Shown here piece after piece: positions 57,577 through 64,000 of a stretch of DNA of 64,000 nucleotides (the stretch's first letter is position 1; each line of letters starts with the position of its first letter). The stretch is from positions 124,001 through 188,000 of the forward strand of contig JARKPR010000085.1 in the NCBI GenBank assembly GCA_029975165.1. The letters run 5' to 3'. The translations under genes were made by a program, and so were the position numbers. This stretch comes from Selenomonadales bacterium (GTDB lineage: Bacteria; Bacillota; Negativicutes; Sporomusales; UBA7701). The notes under the pieces were generated by a model. It was not told the DNA's origin and did not search any database. It saw nothing but the letters and a program-made list of their open reading frames with translations.

Positions 57577-58296
57577 ATGGCGAGAACAATGGGGCGCCGG
57601 TCCGGCAGCCAGCAAGGGCGCCGGCGGGACGAGGAATACGGCCGGGACGACGCCAGCCGCGCCCCCGGCGACAACCGGCAGCAGGACACCGACAGCCTGA
57701 TAGCCGATATGGCGAAAGGCTTCGTCGAAGCGCAGGCGAAGATCGCCGCGGCGCCCGCCGGCGACCCCAACCGGGAAATGATGGACCTCCTCGAGAAAAT
57801 CAGCCGTCAGCTTGCCCAAATGCAGGCGCTGTCGGCTGCCGGCCAGAGCCGGGAAGGGCAACAGCAAGCAGACGACGCACAGGAAAACGCGGGCAGCCGG
57901 CAAGCCCAGGCAGGCAGTCAGGGCAAAGGCGGCCAAGCCGACCTGAGCGCCATTTTCAGCCGCCTGCTGTCGGCCGACAAGTCGGAAAACGCCGCCCAAC
58001 AAGGGGGCGATAGCCAGGGCGGCGGCAGCCGGGGCCAGGGCGGACAGCAAGCCCAGGACGGCAGCGGCAGCGGCCGGCAGGGGCAAAGCGGCAGTCAGCA
58101 GCAGGGCGGCCAGCCCGGCAGCCAGAGCGTCACTGCCCGGACGGCGGCCCAGGCGCTGGCCCAGGCCCAGTACGAACTCGCCAACGAGCTTGAGGCGAGC
58201 CTGAGCAAGCTTAAGCAAGTCATCAGCGAGAGCGAAAAACTGGCCGACCGGATCAGCAACCTGCTCGGCCAGGAAGGCGGCTCCCGTCAGACATGA
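57577..58296 (+). CDS. Low-complexity Q/G/S-rich protein in the spoVA operon
   Basis: A 239-residue hydrophilic protein. Residues 1-45 are basic and Q-rich, about 45-95 form a helical segment (DMAKGFVEAQAKIAA, LLEKISRQLAQMQAL), about 95-190 are a Q/G/S repeat-like region (runs such as GGDSQGGGSRGQGGQQ), and about 190-235 form an A/E/L coiled coil (ALAQAQYELANELEASLSKLKQVISESEKLADRISNLL). No signal or membrane helix. The Q/G/S composition resembles gamma-type SASPs in kind, but size and coiled coil differ, so that link is only a suggestion. ATG 57577 follows GAGGGAG. Confidence 0.75.
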   Translation: MARTMGRRSGSQQGRRRDEEYGRDDASRAPGDNRQQDTDSLIADMAKGFVEAQAKIAAAPAGDPNREMMDLLEKISRQLAQMQALSAAGQSREGQQQADDAQENAGSRQAQAGSQGKGGQADLSAIFSRLLSADKSENAAQQGGDSQGGGSRGQGGQQAQDGSGSGRQGQSGSQQQGGQPGSQSVTARTAAQALAQAQYELANELEASLSKLKQVISESEKLADRISNLLGQEGGSRQT

Positions 58297-58305
58297 GGTG
58301 AAAAA

Positions 58306-58908
58306 TTGACAAGCAAAGTCAGGGTTATAATCGTAACCGACGGCGACCGCTGCGCCCAGCACGCGGTCGAAAACATCGCCGCCGAACTCGGCCTGCGGTG
58401 CATATCGGCCTCAGGCGGCAACCCGACCCCGATCGGCGGCCGGGAGATCGTCGACCTGATAAAGAAGGTCCCCCACGACCCGGTGATGGTCATGTTCGAC
58501 GACCGCGGCCGCCGCGACAAGGGCAAAGGCGAAACCGCCCTGGAATACGTGGCCAACCATCCGGACATCGAAGTTCTGGGCGCGGTGGCGGTCGCGTCCA
58601 ACACCACCGGCATCCAGGGGGTCGCCGCCGACGCCAGCGTGAGCGGCGAAGGGCGGGTAGTCGACAACGCCGTCGACAAGTACGGGCAGGAGAAGGTGGC
58701 CGGCCGGGACAAGACCGTCATCAACGGCGACACCGTCGACGTGCTCAACGACGTCGACGTGCCGGTCATCATCGGCGTCGGCGACATCGGCAAGATGGAC
58801 AAGGCCGACGACATCCGCCGCGGCGCGCCCGTCACCCGCAAAGCGATCGAGGAGATATTGAAACGGAGTGGCGTCAGCTATGCAGGAAGCGCGCAAAATC
58901 GACAATGA
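58306..58908 (+). CDS. spoVAEA: Stage V sporulation protein AE, soluble AEA type
   Basis: A 200-residue soluble alpha/beta protein matching SpoVAEA: VRVIIVTDGDRCAQHAVENIAAELGLRCISASGGNPTPIGGREIVDLIKKVPHDPVMVMFDDRGRRDKGKGE and VIIGVGDIGKMDKADDIRRGAPVTRKAIEEIL. It is a germination-related partner of SpoVAF. The start is TTG 58306 with GAGGTGA upstream. It overlaps spoVAF by 29 bases. Confidence 0.93.
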   Translation: MTSKVRVIIVTDGDRCAQHAVENIAAELGLRCISASGGNPTPIGGREIVDLIKKVPHDPVMVMFDDRGRRDKGKGETALEYVANHPDIEVLGAVAVASNTTGIQGVAADASVSGEGRVVDNAVDKYGQEKVAGRDKTVINGDTVDVLNDVDVPVIIGVGDIGKMDKADDIRRGAPVTRKAIEEILKRSGVSYAGSAQNRQ

Positions 58909-60412
58909 CATCGACAACAACATCAACTATTGCAAAGAACTTCTCGGCGTAGGCGAATCCTTCGACATCGTTTTCCGCGAGTTCAAGATCGGCCGGCGCA
59001 AAGCCGCGACCTTCTCCATCAACGGCATGACCAACGACATCGTGCTCACCAGCGTCTACCAGGCCGTCATGACCTGCCACCCCGAAGAGCTCAGCATCAA
59101 CACTCTCAACAAGGTCTTCTACCAGCGCCTGCCCCATTCCCAGGTCAAGCTGATCGACAATATGAACGACGGCCTTGTCAGCCTGCTGTCCGGGGAGATG
59201 CTGCTCTTCATCGACGGCGAAACACAGGTCGTCGTCATCGACGCCCGCGCCTACCCGGTCCGCTCGCCGTCCGAATCCAACATCGAGAAAGTCACCAGAG
59301 GCTCGCGCGATTCCTTCGTCGAAACCATCCCCTTCAACACCACCCTCATCCGCCGCCGCCTGCGCGACGTCAACCTGCGTTTCGAGATCGTCAAGGTCGG
59401 GGCCCGCTCCAAGACCGACGTCGCCGTCTGCTACATCAAGGACATCACCGACCCCGGCTTGGTCGACATCGTCAAGGAACGGCTCAACGGCATCAGCATC
59501 GACGGCGTCCCCATGGCCGAAAAAGCGATCGAGGAATTCGTCGTCCGCGGCAGCAAATGGAACCCCCTGCCCAAGGTCCGCTACACCGAACGGCCCGACG
59601 TGGCCGCCGTCCACCTTCTCGAAGGACACGTCTGCCTCGTCGTGGACACCTCGCCCGACATCATCATCCTGCCCACCACCTTCTGGCACCATGTCCAGCA
59701 TGTCGAGGAATTCCGCCAGAACATGACCGCCGGCACCTTCCTGCGCATAGTCCGCCTCGGGGCGGTGCTGCTGTCGCTGCTGCTGCCGCCCGTCTGGCTG
59801 GCGCTGGCCTTCCAGCCGCGCCTCCTTCCGGAAACGCTGGCCTTCCTCGGGCCGCGCGACCCGGGCATCATCCCGCTCGGCTTCCAGTTCCTGCTGGCCG
59901 AATTCGGCGTCGAGATGGTGCGCATGGCCACCGTCCACGTCCCCTCGGCCCAATCGACCGCTCTCGGCTTCATCGGTGCCTTCATGCTCGGCGAATACGC
60001 CAGCCGCGTCGGCCTGTTCGGCAACGAGGCCATCTTTTACATCGCCGTGGCTACCGTCGGCACCTTCGCCACCCCCAGCTTCGAGCTGGCCATGGCCATG
60101 CGCCTCTTCCGCATCCTCCTCCTCGTGCTGGTCATCGCCTTCAAGCTGCCGGGCCTGCTTGCCGGCCTCGTCTTCCTGCTGCTGCTGACGGCGCTGACCA
60201 AATCCTTCGGCGTCCCTTACCTCTGGCCGGCGTTGCCCTTCAACTTCAAAGCCATGAAAGACGTCCTCATCCGCCTGCCGCTCCCCAGCAAGGTCCTCAG
60301 GCCGGCGGCGCTCAAGCCCCAGGACCCCGACCGCATCGAGGACAACCGTCCGGGCCGGGAGAAGGGGAGAGGCTCAAGGGGAGAAAAGGGGGAAGAGGGG
60401 AAGGACAAATAA
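58880..60412 (+). CDS. spoVAF: SpoVAF (GerA-A family spore membrane protein)
   Basis: A 510-residue GerAA/SpoVAF protein. A soluble N-terminal domain spans about residues 1-285 (INYCKELLGVGESFDIVFREF, then MLLFIDGETQVVVIDARAYPVRSPSES, RGSRDSFVETIPFNTTLIRRRLRD). The C-terminal membrane domain has about six helices with LGEYASRVGLFGNEAIFYIAVATVGTF. With AEA it forms an ion channel that speeds germination. The ATG at 58880 overlaps spoVAEA by 29 bases; the GTG at 58868 lies in the ribosome site. The C-terminus ends in a charged K/E/G-rich tail. Confidence 0.95.
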   Translation: MQEARKIDNDIDNNINYCKELLGVGESFDIVFREFKIGRRKAATFSINGMTNDIVLTSVYQAVMTCHPEELSINTLNKVFYQRLPHSQVKLIDNMNDGLVSLLSGEMLLFIDGETQVVVIDARAYPVRSPSESNIEKVTRGSRDSFVETIPFNTTLIRRRLRDVNLRFEIVKVGARSKTDVAVCYIKDITDPGLVDIVKERLNGISIDGVPMAEKAIEEFVVRGSKWNPLPKVRYTERPDVAAVHLLEGHVCLVVDTSPDIIILPTTFWHHVQHVEEFRQNMTAGTFLRIVRLGAVLLSLLLPPVWLALAFQPRLLPETLAFLGPRDPGIIPLGFQFLLAEFGVEMVRMATVHVPSAQSTALGFIGAFMLGEYASRVGLFGNEAIFYIAVATVGTFATPSFELAMAMRLFRILLLVLVIAFKLPGLLAGLVFLLLLTALTKSFGVPYLWPALPFNFKAMKDVLIRLPLPSKVLRPAALKPQDPDRIEDNRPGREKGRGSRGEKGEEGKDK

Positions 60413-60440
60413 AAAACGCCGGCATTGCCGGCGCTTTTTT
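60411..60440. terminator. Bidirectional terminator between spoVAF and the lipoprotein gene
   Basis: AAAAAACGCCGGC pairs with GCCGGCGCTTTTTT around ATT. It lies between two convergent genes and can stop both. Confidence 0.9.
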
Positions 60441-61182
60441 ATCGGCCGCGATAATACTCGCGGACCTTGCCCAGGCTCTCGTTCAGGTTGGACACCTGTT
60501 CCTCGGCCGCCCCCTGGCTTTCGGCGTTCACGGCGTCCTTGAGCTGCTTCACGTAAGCGTGGCTCGTCGTCACCGCGCCGAGGATGCCGACCTGCTCCAT
60601 GGCGGGCTTGGCGTTGTTCCAGGTATCCTCCAGCCCTTTAACCTTCGACGCCGCCTTGCTCCAGTTCTTGTCGGCGACGTAGAAGCTGACGCTGCGCACC
60701 GCATTGCCTACGGCGATGAGGTCGGCCACCGGCGATAGCTTGTACGACTTGCCGACATCGCCGACGCTGCCCATGAACTTGTTCAGGCTCTCGTACGACG
60801 CGGTGATCTTTCTATCCATGACGCTGGCCGCCAGTTGGCCGATCGCCTCGTCGGCGTCCTTCACGCCCTTCTTGTCGCCTACCGCGTCCTTGGCCTGCTG
60901 CCACACGGCCTGCAGGTTGTAAAGCCCGGCCTCGGCCTGCTGCCAGTTCTCCTTGTTCACGCCCTCGAACACCGTGCCGGCGATGGCCTCCAGGTCGTAA
61001 AGCTGGGCCGGCGCGGCCGCGAAGCGCTCCATCACCGGCGGATTGGGCTTGGCGTCGGGCGGTTTGCCGGCCGGGCCGATGTCCGGCTTTTGGGCCGGGG
61101 CCATGAGACCGCAGCCGGCCGCGATCGACGCAGCGAGCAGCAGGATGGCGCACCCGCCCGCAAAAGTATGATATTGCCGCAA
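60439..61182 (-). CDS. Probable lipoprotein, helical, function unknown
   Basis: A 247-residue minus-strand protein. The signal peptide (about residues 1-23, AILLLAASIAAGC) ends with a lipobox-like AAGC, Cys24 being the likely lipid-modified residue. A proline-rich linker (about 28-48) leads to an all-helical domain of about 195 residues with repeated aromatic/helix patterns (LYDLEAIAGTVFEGVNKENWQQAEAGLYNLQAVWQQAK, and SVSFYVADKNWSKAASKVKGLEDTWNNAK), suggestive of an internal duplication. The start is TTG (61182-61180), preceded by GGAAAGGAGGAG. No family is recognised. It is convergent with spoVAF and divergent from the lysA promoter. Confidence 0.78.
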   Translation of the reverse strand: MRQYHTFAGGCAILLLAASIAAGCGLMAPAQKPDIGPAGKPPDAKPNPPVMERFAAAPAQLYDLEAIAGTVFEGVNKENWQQAEAGLYNLQAVWQQAKDAVGDKKGVKDADEAIGQLAASVMDRKITASYESLNKFMGSVGDVGKSYKLSPVADLIAVGNAVRSVSFYVADKNWSKAASKVKGLEDTWNNAKPAMEQVGILGAVTTSHAYVKQLKDAVNAESQGAAEEQVSNLNESLGKVREYYRGR

Positions 61183-61246
61183 AACGACTCCTCCTTTCCG
61201 CTAGTTTGTACGTCCGGCGAAGACCTTATTCCCCGGCGCGGGGATA

Positions 61247-61275
61247 TTGACAGGGGGCGGCGTATATACTAAAAT
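61247..61275 (+). promoter_or_regulatory. Sigma-A promoter of the lysine riboswitch-lysA unit
   Basis: TTGACA (61247-61252), 17 bases and TAAAAT (61270-61275). The start would be near 61282, just before the riboswitch. Confidence 0.85.
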
Positions 61276-61294
61276 GTAACCAAATTGAATACCC

Positions 61295-61478
61295 GTGTAG
61301 TATAGAGGTGCGGGCTGTTATCAGTACCGGCGGCGAGCTTGCCGAAGCTATGAGCCGCCGGGAAAGGAACACCCGCCGAAGCCGTTGTTTTCCGGCAGAA
61401 AGCGCGGCTGGGCTTGGGCTGAACAAGCACAGGACTGTCATCCGGCGTCCACGCCGGGTGGAGCGCTATCTCACCGGC
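61295..61478 (+). promoter_or_regulatory. Lysine riboswitch (L box)
   Basis: The leader has the conserved L-box blocks in order: TATAGAGGTGCG at 61301-61312, CAGTA (about 61322), GCCGAAGC (about 61376), CTGGGC with AGGACTGTC (to about 61441), and GCTATCTC at 61465-61472, whose CTAT closes P1 with TATAG. The position before lysA, the lysine biosynthesis gene, agrees. Lysine binding would favour the terminator downstream. Confidence 0.93.
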
Positions 61479-61498
61479 TGAAGGTCTTTGGACGCGCG

Positions 61499-61532
61499 CG
61501 GTTGTGAGATGGCTCACAACCGTTTTTGTGTT
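61499..61532 (+). terminator. Expression-platform terminator of the lysine riboswitch
   Basis: CGGTTGTGAG pairs perfectly with CTCACAACCG around ATGG and is followed by TTTTTGTGTTTT. It lies 27 bases after the aptamer and 45 before the lysA start, so regulation is by premature termination. Confidence 0.9.
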
Positions 61533-61575
61533 TTGTATCCGGGAACTTACCGTCAACACCGAAAGGAGAATCCCC

Positions 61576-62910
61576 ATGAAGCTTCACGGCACCATGCGCA
61601 TCAACCAGGCCGGCCATCTGGAAATCGGCGGCTGCGACGCCATGGAACTGGTCCGCCAGTTCGGCACACCCCTCTATGTCATGGACGAAACCTTGCTGCG
61701 CGACAACTGCCGCGCCTACGTCGAATCCTTCCAGAAGCACTACCCCGACGCCGAAGTCATCTACGCCAGCAAGGTATTTTCCACCATGGCCATGTGCCGG
61801 CTGGTGGCGGAAGAAGACATGGGCCTTGACGTGGTTTCCGGCGGCGAGCTTTATACCGCCCTGGCCAGCGGCTTCCCGGCCGGGCGCATCTACTTTCACG
61901 GCAACAACAAAACCCCCGAGGAACTGGAGATGGCCCTCGAAGCCCGCGTCGGCCGCTATGTCGTCGACAACTACGGCGAGCTGGAGCTCCTCAACGAACT
62001 CGCCCGCCAGCGCAGGACCAAAGCAAAAATCCTCATTAGGGTCTCGCCCGGCATCGACGCCCACACCCACCACTACATCAAGACCGGCATGATCGACTCC
62101 AAGTTCGGCCTGGCGATCGCCAACGGCCAGGCGATGATGGGCGTCGAAAAGGCTCTCGGCATGAAAAACCTTGAAATCAAAGGCATCCACTGCCATATCG
62201 GCTCGCAGATCTTCGACCTCGATTCGTTCAAGGAAGCGGCCGCGACCATGATGGCCTTCGTCAGGGATATCAGGGCCCAGACCGGCTTCGTCTGCGAAGA
62301 ACTCAACCTCGGCGGCGGCCTCGGCATCCACTACACCGAGGATGACGCGCCCCGGCCGGCCGGCGACCTCGTCGCCGTCATCGCCGCCGCGGTGCGCGCG
62401 GCGGCGGCCGATTATGGCCTGCCCCTGCCGAAGATCATCGTCGAACCCGGCCGCTCCATCGTCGGCGAGGCCGGTGTCACCCTCTATACCGTCGGCTCGG
62501 TCAAAGACATCCCCGGCATCCGCAAATACGTGGCCGTCGACGGCGGCATGACCGACAACCCGCGCCCCGCCCTCTACCAGGCCAAGTACGAGGCCGCCCT
62601 GGCCAACAAGATGAACCTGCCGGCCGAAGAAACCGTCTCCATCGCCGGCAAATGCTGCGAATCGGGCGACATGCTCATCTGGGACCTCGAACTGCCGCCG
62701 GCCGTGACCGGCGACATCCTGGCGGTGACCTCCACCGGCGCCTACAACTACGCCATGGCCAGCAACTACAACCGCAACCCTCGCCCGGCGGTCGTTTTCG
62801 CCAGCGGCGGCAAGGCCGAACTCGTCGTCCGGCGGGAAAGCTACGAAGACCTCGTCCGCAACGATGTCGTGCCCGAGCGGATGCAGAGCAAGGTCGCCTG
62901 CCTGGCGTAA
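61576..62910 (+). CDS. lysA: Diaminopimelate decarboxylase
   Basis: A 444-residue fold-type III PLP decarboxylase, the last step of lysine synthesis. The PLP lysine is Lys66 in IYASKVFST. HCHIGSQI, the GGGLGIHY PLP-phosphate loop, EPGRSIVGEAGV and the catalytic cysteine in GKCCESGDML are all present. GAAAGGAGAA precedes ATG 61576; the frame is open upstream through the terminator only as a leader shadow. A lysine riboswitch controls it. Confidence 0.96.
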   Translation: MKLHGTMRINQAGHLEIGGCDAMELVRQFGTPLYVMDETLLRDNCRAYVESFQKHYPDAEVIYASKVFSTMAMCRLVAEEDMGLDVVSGGELYTALASGFPAGRIYFHGNNKTPEELEMALEARVGRYVVDNYGELELLNELARQRRTKAKILIRVSPGIDAHTHHYIKTGMIDSKFGLAIANGQAMMGVEKALGMKNLEIKGIHCHIGSQIFDLDSFKEAAATMMAFVRDIRAQTGFVCEELNLGGGLGIHYTEDDAPRPAGDLVAVIAAAVRAAAADYGLPLPKIIVEPGRSIVGEAGVTLYTVGSVKDIPGIRKYVAVDGGMTDNPRPALYQAKYEAALANKMNLPAEETVSIAGKCCESGDMLIWDLELPPAVTGDILAVTSTGAYNYAMASNYNRNPRPAVVFASGGKAELVVRRESYEDLVRNDVVPERMQSKVACLA

Positions 62911-62914
62911 CCCA

Positions 62915-63054
62915 GGCCGGCGATAAAGGCCCATCTGCGGCGCTGCTCCTTCGGTGCGCCCCGTACATTGTTCGTACTGACTATCGCCAGAAGGCGTTTT
63001 GCGCTGATAGAACTGGCGAAATCAGAACGTGCATCTGGGCCTTTCTCACCAGCC
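62915..63054. repeat. Palindromic dispersed repeat with terminal inverted repeats (copy 3)
   Basis: A 140-bp element between lysA and its terminator. The ends GGCCGGCGATAAAGGCCCA (from 62915) and TGGGCCTTTCTCACCAGCC (to 63054) are imperfect inverted repeats. The left inner sequence CCATCTGCGGCGCTGCTCCT and right inner GTGCATCTGG are shared with the copy at 42849; the right half is also shared with 13588-13642. A GTAC...GTAC inner hairpin is centred near 62970. Confidence 0.75.
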
Positions 63055-63071
63055 TTTAGCCTTCGCTTTCT

Positions 63072-63106
63072 ATGGGGCCCGGTCGAAAACCGGGTCCCAT
63101 ATTTTG
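63072..63106 (+). terminator. Terminator downstream of lysA
   Basis: ATGGGGCCCGGT pairs with ACCGGGTCCCAT (one G-T pair) around CGAAA and is followed by ATTTTGC. The repeat copy lies between lysA and this stop. Confidence 0.8.
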
Positions 63107-63131
63107 CATCGGGACGATTTTCGGTTATAAT
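63103..63131 (+). promoter_or_regulatory. Possible sigma-A promoter of the nucleotidyltransferase gene
   Basis: TATAAT at 63126-63131 is exact; the -35 (TTTGCA at 63103-63108, 17 bases) is partial and overlaps the terminator tail. Confidence 0.5.
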
Positions 63132-63165
63132 TTAAAAGTGAAGTCAGCAAAACGGAGAAATCGCC

Positions 63166-64000
63166 ATGCACGACGACTCTGCCGGGCTGCTCGCCCGCCA
63201 TCCCCGGGCGCCGCTGCTGGCCGCCGTCGGGAGCCGGGCCGCGGCCGCCGGGTACCGGACGGCGGCGGTGGGCGGGTTTGTCCGCGACCTCCTCCTGGGC
63301 ATAATAAGCCGGGACATCGACATCGTCGTCGAAGGGGACGCCATTGCCTGCGCCCGTCACCTGGCCGCGTCCCTGGGCGGCGCCGTCACCAAGACCTCCC
63401 GTTTCGGCACGGCCGTCCTGATGGTCGGCGACGCCCACATCGACCTGGCGACAGCCAGGACGGAGCGCTACCGCCACCCCGGCGCCCTCCCGGACACATA
63501 TCCCGGCAAGCTAGCCGACGACCTGTGGCGGCGCGACTTCACCATCAACGCCATCGCCATGGAAATCACCCCGGGCAATGCCGGCCGTCTCATCGACCCG
63601 ACAGGGGGGAGGGCCGACCTCGCCGCACGGACCATCAGCGTCCTGCACCCCGCCAGCTTCCGCGACGACCCCACCCGCATGCTGCGGGCCGTCCGCCTGG
63701 CCAACCGGCTTGATTTCGCCCTCGCCGCTCCCACCGCGGAGCTTCTCCGCGCCGCCGTCCGCGAGCGCTGCTGGCTGACCGTGGGCTCCTACCGCCTGGG
63801 GCAGGAAATAAGGCTGCTATTCCGGGAAGCAGACATCGCCGGCCTCTGCCGCCGCCTTGACGCCTGGCGGCTGTTCCGGCCCCTGTTCCGCCGCCGGCCC
63901 GACGACGCCGTGCTGGCCGCTTTGGCCCGTATCGCCGCCGCCGGCGAGCAGCTCGCAAGCTATGGCATTGCCCATGACTTTGCAGCGACGGCCGCCTTGG
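63166..64000 (+). CDS. CCA tRNA nucleotidyltransferase / poly(A) polymerase family, N-terminal part (3' truncated by window edge)
   Basis: The frame is open from ATG 63166 to the window end, giving 278 residues. The nucleotidyltransferase head shows AVGGFVRDLLLG (about 34-45), the metal-binding RDIDIVVEGD (about 49-58), RRDFTINAIAM and the RDDPTRMLRAVRLANRLDF signature of class II CCA-adding enzymes. The enzyme adds or repairs the 3' CCA of tRNAs. A C-terminal part, perhaps with CBS or HD domains, lies beyond the window, so CCA-adding, A-adding and poly(A) polymerase cannot be told apart. It has its own promoter-like -10. Confidence 0.9.
   Translation, partial: MHDDSAGLLARHPRAPLLAAVGSRAAAAGYRTAAVGGFVRDLLLGIISRDIDIVVEGDAIACARHLAASLGGAVTKTSRFGTAVLMVGDAHIDLATARTERYRHPGALPDTYPGKLADDLWRRDFTINAIAMEITPGNAGRLIDPTGGRADLAARTISVLHPASFRDDPTRMLRAVRLANRLDFALAAPTAELLRAAVRERCWLTVGSYRLGQEIRLLFREADIAGLCRRLDAWRLFRPLFRRRPDDAVLAALARIAAAGEQLASYGIAHDFAATAAL

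Overview
The window is about 64 kb of GC-rich (roughly 65 percent by eye), gene-dense chromosome from an endospore-forming member of the Bacillota. Nearly every gene is on the plus strand. Phylum and lifestyle are clear from spo0A, sigF, spoIIAA/AB, the whole spoIIIA operon, spoIVB, spoIIM, spoVB, dacF and the spoVA genes. The high GC, the isc-type Fe-S cluster genes, the DUF4911 and CD1247-like small proteins and frequent TTG starts fit a Negativicute of the Sporomusaceae type, but that class assignment is inference. No rRNA, tRNA, phage, transposase or CRISPR array is seen; the region is conserved core chromosome.

Layout. 1-13.6 kb is the aspS-6S RNA-rarA-iscR-iscS-iscU-mnmA block, then a PRC-barrel protein, an AI-2E family permease, alaS, ireB, an aldo/keto reductase-ferredoxin fusion, ruvX and an acidic DUF1292 protein. 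This order closely follows the aspS-bsrA-rarA-cymR-iscS-mnmA-yrrI-alaS-yrzL-yrrK order of Bacillus. 13.7-21.6 kb carries mltG, a U32 peptidase/tRNA-hydroxylation protein, a class B PBP, a TldD/PmbA protein, aroQ, an Xaa-Pro peptidase and efp. 21.7-27.3 kb is a CD1247-like protein and spoIIIAA-AH. 27.3-39.4 kb runs Asp23-amaP-DUF2273-nusB-tsaD paralog-xseA-xseB-ispA-yuiD-dxs-tlyA-nadK-mnmM-argR-recN. 39.5-42.7 kb has spoIVB, spo0A and a P-loop NTPase. 43-53 kb has nudF, an EndoQ-like PHP protein, spoIIM, DUF4227, xerD, deoB, pdp, dedA, spoVB and dacF. 53-60.4 kb holds spoIIA-sigF and an extended spoVA operon. 60.4-64 kb has a minus-strand lipoprotein, a lysine riboswitch with lysA, and the start of a CCA-adding-type nucleotidyltransferase.

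Regulation readable from the DNA. Near-perfect sigma-H promoters lie before spo0A, xerD and spoIIAA. Candidate 0A boxes lie at spo0A and xerD. Sigma-E-type promoters lie before spoIIIAA, spoIIM and a 42-residue minus-strand gene, and a sigma-F/G type promoter precedes dacF and another the spoVA operon. Several housekeeping genes have clear sigma-A promoters, and many units end in strong intrinsic terminators.

Least explained content: (1) the spoVA operon carries a dodecin, a small membrane-anchored protein, an unrecognised membrane protein and a Q/G/S-rich protein; (2) a 42-residue minus-strand gene with its own sigma-E-like promoter; (3) xerD behind a perfect sigma-H promoter; (4) a family of 140-183 bp palindromic intergenic repeats with terminal inverted repeats (two full copies, one half copy).
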